Source: SFHK01 sp045538305
Lineage (GTDB): Bacteria > Bacillota > Clostridia > Christensenellales > Aristaeellaceae
NCBI GenBank assembly: GCA_045538305.1
Contig: JAZSRC010000022.1
Location: forward strand, 1-18,952
Reading direction: 5' to 3'
DNA length: 18,952 nt
Numbering within the stretch: position 1 is the stretch's first letter; each line of letters starts with the position of its first letter. The position numbers and the translations under genes are program-made. Below, one piece after another: positions 14,477 to 18,952 of the stretch. The notes under the pieces were generated by a model that searched no databases, was not told where the DNA came from, and saw nothing but the letters and a program-made list of their open reading frames with translations.

Positions 14477-15970
14477 ATGCAGACGGTATATTCAGCGTAT
14501 TATACCAGCGGAAATTCCGGTGCCAGAAATGCACCGGACATACATTATAAACGGAAAGATTATCTCATTCGCGCTCAGCGCCGTACGCCGTATGACGACG
14601 GCAGCAGGAATATATCCGGCGGAAACAGGGGCAAAAAGCCTAGCGCAGGTATACTGTATATGATTATAACCATACTGCTGCTTGTTGTGCTGTATCCTGT
14701 TGGCCTGATTCTGCTGTGGGGCAGAAGACTTCGCTGGAATGTTGGCGTAAAGCTGCTTCTTACGGTTGTAACGGCCATTTTATTCTGTATGATGACCGTG
14801 TTTGCGCTTAATTACGATACGGGGAATCCCACGGTTGAACGCGTACAGACCGGGATAAGGGGCGTGCTTGAAACCATTAACCAGTATACTGGCAACAGCG
14901 TTCAAAAGGCAGTAGACTGGAGCGTTCAGCAATATGGGACGGGAAAAGAAAACCTTCTGAAAATCTGGGATACCGTGGACAGTTATGTCGCAGAGAAGGC
15001 GCTTGCGCTGTACAGTCATGTGGATGATAATATCTATGCGGCCAAAGTGCATCTGCCTACGATACTGCTTGATGAATACAAGGAGCTTACCGAATACAAG
15101 GATCCGGATGAAGGCAAGGAGCCTGCGGTTAAAAAGGCGACGCCGGACAGCGGGATCAGCGTTCAGCTGACGAAAAAGCCGGAAGTCACGCCCGTGCCTA
15201 CGCCTGCGCCCTACGCCGGTCAGGTTCTTATTCAGAAGGTAACGCCTTCACCGGCCCCGTTTGAAGCCCCTGCCGGCACTCCTGCGCCCGAAAATACGAC
15301 GGCAATGGAGACAGAACCGGTTTCAGAGCCTACCCCGGAACCAATTACGCTTCCCAAGATTAAGGATGTAGCCAAAGCGCCCGTATACTACACGCCCAAT
15401 GGCACGTATTATCATCTTACTTCGAATTGCAGTAATATGGTGAACGCCAATAAGCGCACGCTGGAGGACGCAAAGAAAGCGGGTAAGCAGGTGTGCGATG
15501 TATGCGGCGTAACATCCTACGCAATGATGGATTCGGAAAACTATCTGTGGGTGACCAGCGAAAAGATTGCTCATACTACCAACGACTGCGATAACTTCAA
15601 AACCGTCCGCTACAGCGTTTTGCCGTTTGAAGATATTTATAATAAGAACTATCAGTACTGCGAACTTTGCGGAGCGGACATATGCCATCGGTATATGGAA
15701 CAGAATCATACGAAATATGCCGTAGGCTATGATATTGAAGATGAGAATACAATGAGGTTGTATGATTTCGAAAGGACCATAACGGTGTATTACAGCGAAT
15801 ACAGCCGTCAATATCACGCTACGCTGGAATGCCAGTATATGAGCGGCGAAAAGTATTACCATACGCTGTATCAGGCGCTTCACGTGGACGGAAAACAAAG
15901 GTGCCTGAAATGCAACGCTCCCACGGAAGAAGATGCGCTGTACCAGATGAGCGCAGCCAATAATAACTGA
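14477..15970 (+). CDS. Membrane protein with three H-C-C-C (Ada-like) predicted zinc-binding repeats
   Basis: Not recognised as a named family. From ATG 14477 (AAGGAAGG eight bases upstream) it has 497 residues. An N-terminal basic region is followed by two membrane segments at about 57-82 and 90-111. A coiled, charged region runs to about 225, with a Pro/Thr-rich linker at about 237-290. Three repeats then end the protein, each H-x4-C-x(21 or 23)-C-x2-C: H313/C318/C340/C343, H366/C371/C395/C398 and H447/C452/C476/C479. The pattern resembles the YHxxxCxxL...GxxxCxxC modules found at the ends of many Firmicutes surface or nuclease proteins, related to the Ada metal-binding fold. The linker and repeats presumably lie on the same, probably outer, side. 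The role is unknown; sensing or scaffolding at the envelope is a guess. It is divergent from the fucosidase gene and ends at a strong terminator. Confidence 0.8.
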   Translation: MQTVYSAYYTSGNSGARNAPDIHYKRKDYLIRAQRRTPYDDGSRNISGGNRGKKPSAGILYMIITILLLVVLYPVGLILLWGRRLRWNVGVKLLLTVVTAILFCMMTVFALNYDTGNPTVERVQTGIRGVLETINQYTGNSVQKAVDWSVQQYGTGKENLLKIWDTVDSYVAEKALALYSHVDDNIYAAKVHLPTILLDEYKELTEYKDPDEGKEPAVKKATPDSGISVQLTKKPEVTPVPTPAPYAGQVLIQKVTPSPAPFEAPAGTPAPENTTAMETEPVSEPTPEPITLPKIKDVAKAPVYYTPNGTYYHLTSNCSNMVNANKRTLEDAKKAGKQVCDVCGVTSYAMMDSENYLWVTSEKIAHTTNDCDNFKTVRYSVLPFEDIYNKNYQYCELCGADICHRYMEQNHTKYAVGYDIEDENTMRLYDFERTITVYYSEYSRQYHATLECQYMSGEKYYHTLYQALHVDGKQRCLKCNAPTEEDALYQMSAANNN

Positions 15971-15994
15971 AGAATAACGAAATAATAATATTTG

Positions 15995-16036
15995 GAAACG
16001 CACCGGCTGAAAGAATGCCGGGCGTTTTCTTTTTTG
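15995..16036 (+). terminator. Rho-independent terminator after the zinc-repeat protein gene
   Basis: GAAACGC-A-CCGGC pairs with GCCGG-GCGTTTTC around a 9-nt loop, and the 3' arm runs into CTTTTTT. It starts 24 nt after the stop codon. Confidence 0.92.
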
Positions 16037-16082
16037 GACTGGTTTATTTAACTTCATATATCATGAAATCAACTTAAGGTGC

Positions 16083-16111
16083 TTAAGGTTTTTACAGGAA
16101 AGATGTATACT
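16083..16111 (+). promoter_or_regulatory. Weak candidate promoter of the methyltransferase gene
   Basis: TTAAGG (16083-16088), a 17-nt spacer and TATACT (16106-16111). The -35 is poor. It lies inside a direct repeat, CTTAAGGT at 16073-16080 and 16082-16089, nine bases apart, which might bind an activator that makes up for the weak box. Confidence 0.45.
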
Positions 16112-16140
16112 GAAAGCAGCGTACGAAAGGAGGTGCAGCC

Positions 16141-16716
16141 GTGGCGGATTTTGGCGGAGCACGCAAATGGGCGAGAGCAATCATAGAAGAAAATCTGAAG
16201 CCGGGCGCGAAGGCGATTGACGCGACTATGGGCAACGGATACGATACGCTATGGCTTGCGCAGCTTGTCGGGCACGCCGGGCGCGTGTATGCTTTTGATG
16301 TTCAGGAACTTGCACTCCAAAGAACGAGAGAAAGGCTTGAGGATAACGGCGTTTCGGACATTGCCGTACTGCATGCGATCGGACATGAACGCATGAAGGA
16401 CGTTGTTAAGGAGCCCGTGGATGCGATAGTATTCAATCTGGGATGGCTTCCCGGAACAGAAAAAGAAACGCGAACGAAGGTGACCACCACTCTGGAGGCG
16501 GTTAATCAGGCGCTGACGCTTCTTAACCCCGGCGGGGTGATAACCATATGCGTCTATCCGGGGCATGATGAGGGTGCAAGGGAAAGAGACGCGCTGATCC
16601 TGTGGGCAAAGTCGCTTGACGACGGCGTGTACGACGCGGTTATGTGCGGGTATCAAAACATTAAGAAGCTGCCTCCGGTTTTGATCGCTGTTACAAAAAG
16701 GGCAAAGACTGTATAA
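16141..16716 (+). CDS. mnmM: SAM-dependent methyltransferase of the YtqB/MnmM family
   Basis: This 191-residue Rossmann-fold methyltransferase has the family's hallmarks: motif I DATMGNGYDTLWLA at residues 28-41 (SAM binding), an acidic residue after the second strand (FDVQE), and FNLGWLPG at about 98-105, the YtqB signature. The C-terminal part has CVYPGHDEG (about 138-146) followed by a helix and the strand LPPVLIAVTKR. In Bacillus subtilis YtqB was identified as MnmM, which methylates 5-aminomethyl(-2-thio)uridine at the tRNA wobble base; older annotation calls it an rRNA methylase. The start is GTG 16141, with AAAGGAGG seven bases upstream. It stands alone, 108 nt before the decarboxylase genes. 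The symbol rests on motif recognition, not on alignment. Confidence 0.85.
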   Translation: MADFGGARKWARAIIEENLKPGAKAIDATMGNGYDTLWLAQLVGHAGRVYAFDVQELALQRTRERLEDNGVSDIAVLHAIGHERMKDVVKEPVDAIVFNLGWLPGTEKETRTKVTTTLEAVNQALTLLNPGGVITICVYPGHDEGARERDALILWAKSLDDGVYDAVMCGYQNIKKLPPVLIAVTKRAKTV

Positions 16717-16824
16717 AAATAAAATTAACAGGACGCCTTGCAGGAAAAAGGAACTTGTTGTCGAAATGAGAACACGGATTTAATTGGAATTGTTGCTCCA
16801 AATAGGAGACATGGAGGGATAAAC

Positions 16825-18300
16825 ATGAGTGTGGTACGGAATCTGCCCATCATTCGCGAGCGCAAGCAAGCGATCCTCGCGGGCGACTCGGCGCTCATCG
16901 CCGAGCAGAAAAAGGCCGGCAAAATGACTGCGCGCGAAAGAATCGGCGCACTGGTTGACGCAGCGAGCTTTGTTGAGCTGGATGCGCTTAATCAGGACGC
17001 AGGCGTGGTAACCGGTTACGGCACGATCGAAGGAAATCCTGTGTATGTATACGCGCAGGACTTCACCGTTTGCGGCGGCGCGGTAGGCGAGAAGCATGCA
17101 AACAAAATCCTTAAGGTAATGGCACTGGCCGAGAAGACCGGCGCGCCCATCGTTGGCCTGCTGGATTCCGCCGGCGCGAAGCTGGACGAGGGCGTTGGCG
17201 CGCTGAATGCCTATGCTATGATCGCTGCCAAGGCAACCTCTCTTTCCGGCGTTGTTCCTCAGATTGCTCTGGTACTCGGTCCCTGCGGCGGCACGGCTTC
17301 CGTTCTGGCGCAGATTGCCGACATTACCGTTCAGAGCGCTCAGGGTCAGCTGTTTGTTAACGGTCCTCTGGTAGTATCCGCCGTTACCGGTAAAAAGGTT
17401 GACATGAAGGAAATTGCCGGCTGCGAAGCAAGCCTCAAATCCGGCGCCGCCATGCTGACCGCCGAAAGTGATCTGGAAGCTATTCAGAAGGCCAAGAAGC
17501 TCGTAGCGATGCTGCCCGCCAACAATATGGACGAGGCCGTATTTAACGAGACCGACGACATCAATCGCGAAAATCCCGCCTTCAATCAGCTTGACAAGGT
17601 TGCGGATATCCGCGACGTTATCACGAATATTGCCGATGACGGCGTCATCATCGAACTGTACGCAGAATTCGCTCCTTCTATGGTTACTGCGCTTGGCAAG
17701 GTCGGCGGCCGCACCGTCGCTTTCATCGCCAACCAGCCCGCGAAGGACGAAGGCCGCCTGACGGTATACGGCTGCAAGAAGGCCGCCCGCCTCGCTTCTT
17801 TCTGCGATGCATTCTCCATCCCGGTAGTTACCTTTGTGGATTCTCAGGGCATGAAGATCAACGGCGCACCTCAGGGCGAGCTTGCCCGCGCCGGCGCATC
17901 CCTGCTGTTCGCCATGAGCGAAGTATCCGCTCCCCGCGTTGCTGTTATCACCGGACAGGCCATCGGTATGGGCTATGCCGCTTTGGCATCCCGCGCCGTA
18001 GCCGATATGGTTTACGCATGGCCGGGCGCCGTAATCAGCGCCGTGACCGCTCCCATCGCAGCCCAGCTTCTGTATGCCGACGAAATGGACGGTGCGCTTG
18101 ATCCGTTTGCAAAGCGTAAGGAACTGGAAGACCGCTATTCGGACGATGTAGCCGACGGCGTAAACGCCGCCAAGAACGGCTATGTGGACGATGTTATCGA
18201 ACCCGCCGCAACCCGCCAGATGATCGGAGCAGCTCTCGAAATGCTCGCAGGTAAGAGAGAGGCGAAGATCGCCAAGAAGCATGGCAATCTTCCGCTGTAA
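16825..18300 (+). CDS. mmdA: Biotin-dependent carboxyltransferase, methylmalonyl-CoA decarboxylase alpha type
   Basis: This 491-residue protein has two crotonase-like carboxyltransferase halves. The N-terminal half contains ARERI near residue 37, FTVCGGAVGEKHANKI, LLDSAGAKLDEG and the oxyanion GPCGGTASVLA. The C-terminal half contains FVDSQGMKINGAPQGE and TGQAIGMGYAALASRAVADMVYAWPGAVISA. In membrane decarboxylases this subunit moves CO2 from the acyl-CoA to the carrier biotin. The small OadG-like and biotin carrier genes directly follow, so a sodium-pumping decarboxylase is much more likely than acetyl- or propionyl-CoA carboxylase. Methylmalonyl-CoA is the best guess because glutaconyl-CoA alpha subunits are longer. 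ATG 16825 has GGAGGG upstream; a longer open frame from TTG 16738 lacks one. Codons are rich in GCC/GAC/AAG, which suggests strong expression. Confidence 0.85.
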   Translation: MSVVRNLPIIRERKQAILAGDSALIAEQKKAGKMTARERIGALVDAASFVELDALNQDAGVVTGYGTIEGNPVYVYAQDFTVCGGAVGEKHANKILKVMALAEKTGAPIVGLLDSAGAKLDEGVGALNAYAMIAAKATSLSGVVPQIALVLGPCGGTASVLAQIADITVQSAQGQLFVNGPLVVSAVTGKKVDMKEIAGCEASLKSGAAMLTAESDLEAIQKAKKLVAMLPANNMDEAVFNETDDINRENPAFNQLDKVADIRDVITNIADDGVIIELYAEFAPSMVTALGKVGGRTVAFIANQPAKDEGRLTVYGCKKAARLASFCDAFSIPVVTFVDSQGMKINGAPQGELARAGASLLFAMSEVSAPRVAVITGQAIGMGYAALASRAVADMVYAWPGAVISAVTAPIAAQLLYADEMDGALDPFAKRKELEDRYSDDVADGVNAAKNGYVDDVIEPAATRQMIGAALEMLAGKREAKIAKKHGNLPL

Positions 18301-18312
18301 GGAGGATGCAAA

Positions 18313-18678
18313 ATGACTGAATTCTTTTCTAATCTGGGCTATGGCGCAATCGTAGCCATAATCGGCCTTTCGGTTGTATTTGTCGGTCTGATTCTAATTA
18401 TCCTTTCCATCTACGGTATCAGCGCGATACTGAACGGTGGCAAGAAAAAGGAGAAGAAGACGGAAGAAGCGCCTGCTGTCGTACAGGAAGCTGCGCCCGT
18501 CGCCGCAGATCCCGTAGAGGAAACCGTCGAAGTAACCGATGACAGCGAACTGATTGCTGTAATTGCAGCCGCCATTGCCGCCATGGACGGCGGGAACAAG
18601 TCCCTTGTGATTCGCTCTGTTCGCCGCGTAACCGGCTGGAAGAATGCCGCCCGCGCCGAACAGGTATACAAATATTGA
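18313..18678 (+). CDS. OadG/MmdD-like small membrane subunit of a sodium-pump decarboxylase
   Basis: This 121-residue protein has one N-terminal transmembrane segment (about residues 9-40, GYGAIVAIIGLSVVFVGLIL). A Lys-rich stretch GGKKKEKKTEE follows on the cytosolic side, then an Ala/Pro/Val/Glu-rich linker. The C-terminal domain is ELIAVIAAAIAAMDG...SLVIRSVRR...WKNAARAEQVYKY, the pattern of OadG/MmdD-type assembly subunits. These stabilise the complex and tie the carboxyltransferase to the membrane beta subunit. GGAGG starts right after the mmdA stop and the ATG is 12 nt downstream of that stop, so the genes are translationally close. The beta (channel) subunit is not in the window. Confidence 0.85.
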   Translation: MTEFFSNLGYGAIVAIIGLSVVFVGLILIILSIYGISAILNGGKKKEKKTEEAPAVVQEAAPVAADPVEETVEVTDDSELIAVIAAAIAAMDGGNKSLVIRSVRRVTGWKNAARAEQVYKY

Positions 18679-18701
18679 TGGATGAATGGGAGGAAACCAT
18701 A

Positions 18702-18952
18702 ATGCGTAATTTCCAGATCACCGTAAACGGACAGACTTATCAGGTAGCAGTTGAAGAAATCGGCGCAGTCGCCGCTCCCGCCCCCGTAGCCGCAGCGCCC
18801 GTAACTGCCCCCGCTCCCGTAGCCGCAGCACCGGCTCCCGCCCCCGCCGCCAAGCCCGCTGCCGCCGCTCCCGCCGGCGCCGAAGCCGTCAAGGCTCCCA
18901 TGCCCGGCAACATCAATGCCGTTAAGGTATCCGCCGGCCAGTCCGTCAAGAA
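18702..18952 (+). CDS. Biotin carboxyl carrier subunit, MmdC-like (3' end outside window)
   Basis: Only 83 complete codons are present. After MRNFQITVNGQTYQVAVEEI comes a 40-odd residue Ala/Pro/Val linker of the kind that lets the carrier swing between active sites. The biotinyl-lipoyl domain then begins as VKAPMPGNINAVKVSAGQSV. The biotin-accepting Met-Lys-Met motif would lie just beyond the window edge. GGGAGG stands 8 nt before the ATG. In the Veillonella methylmalonyl-CoA decarboxylase operon the carrier gene likewise comes after the small subunit and before the beta subunit. The linker DNA is GC-rich with imperfect repeats, such as CCCGTAGCCGCAGC twice. Confidence 0.9.
   Translation, partial: MRNFQITVNGQTYQVAVEEIGAVAAPAPVAAAPVTAPAPVAAAPAPAPAAKPAAAAPAGAEAVKAPMPGNINAVKVSAGQSVK

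Noticed and set aside
16780..18282. Minus-strand open frame of about 500 codons opposite mmdA
   Set aside because: mmdA is unmistakable by motif and operon context; the antisense frame is low-complexity Gly/His/Ala without domains.
1..18952. CRISPR array, insertion sequence, toxin-antitoxin or phage defence system
   Set aside because: No regularly spaced repeats, transposase-like frames with terminal repeats, or known defence domains were seen in the window.

Overview
The window looks like chromosomal DNA from an anaerobic, probably gut-dwelling Clostridia-type member of the Bacillota. The signs are a SAM-I riboswitch in front of metK, strong AGGAGG-type ribosome binding sites, sigma-A promoters of the TTGACA-17-TATAAT kind, and a one-piece tmRNA next to smpB. 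Also consistent are a Cys-type sulfatase (which in anaerobes needs an anSME activator), cytosolic glycosidases without signal peptides, and a biotin-dependent decarboxylase cluster of the sodium-pump type. An uncultured lineage such as the Christensenellales would fit, but this is inference. No mobile element, CRISPR array or phage cluster was seen.

Layout. Positions 1-1398 (-) hold a secreted sugar-type ABC solute-binding protein, cut by the window edge, with a near-perfect promoter and a stem-loop at the predicted mRNA 5' end. Positions 1568-3053 (-) form a complete metK unit: promoter, SAM-I aptamer, attenuator, gene and terminator. A sulfatase is divergent from it (3144-4553, +), followed closely by promoter-smpB-ssrA-terminator (4557-5493, +). 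Positions 5694-6961 (-) hold a small P-loop NTPase and a cytosolic serine hydrolase of beta-lactamase fold. A nested 54-bp palindrome (7024-7077) separates these from a two-gene unit transcribed as GH9 glycosidase then iron alcohol dehydrogenase (10802 down to 7102, -). Positions 10923-11279 contain a decayed, frameshifted gene. An M28 metallopeptidase (11422-12678, +) and a GH29 alpha-L-fucosidase (14220-12760, -) converge on a shared bidirectional terminator. Divergent from the fucosidase is a membrane protein with three predicted zinc-binding repeats (14477-15970, +). Then follow a tRNA/rRNA-type methyltransferase of the MnmM/YtqB family (16141-16716, +) and the start of a carboxyltransferase / small membrane subunit / biotin carrier operon (16825 to the end, +).

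How the genes fit together. The sulfatase, fucosidase, GH9 enzyme, sugar-binding protein and peptidase suggest use of host or plant glycans and peptides. The degradative enzymes have no visible signal peptide, so they would act on imported oligosaccharides or peptides. The alcohol dehydrogenase could dispose of reducing power or aldehydes, and the decarboxylase cluster would link fermentation (probably succinate to propionate) to a sodium gradient. These links are inference. The parts that invite most attention are the triple H-C-C-C membrane protein with its three-half-site promoter, the GH9 enzyme with a roughly 285-residue extra N-terminal region paired with an alcohol dehydrogenase, the decayed gene near 11 kb, the nested palindrome at 7.05 kb, and a tmRNA tag ending in four alanines.
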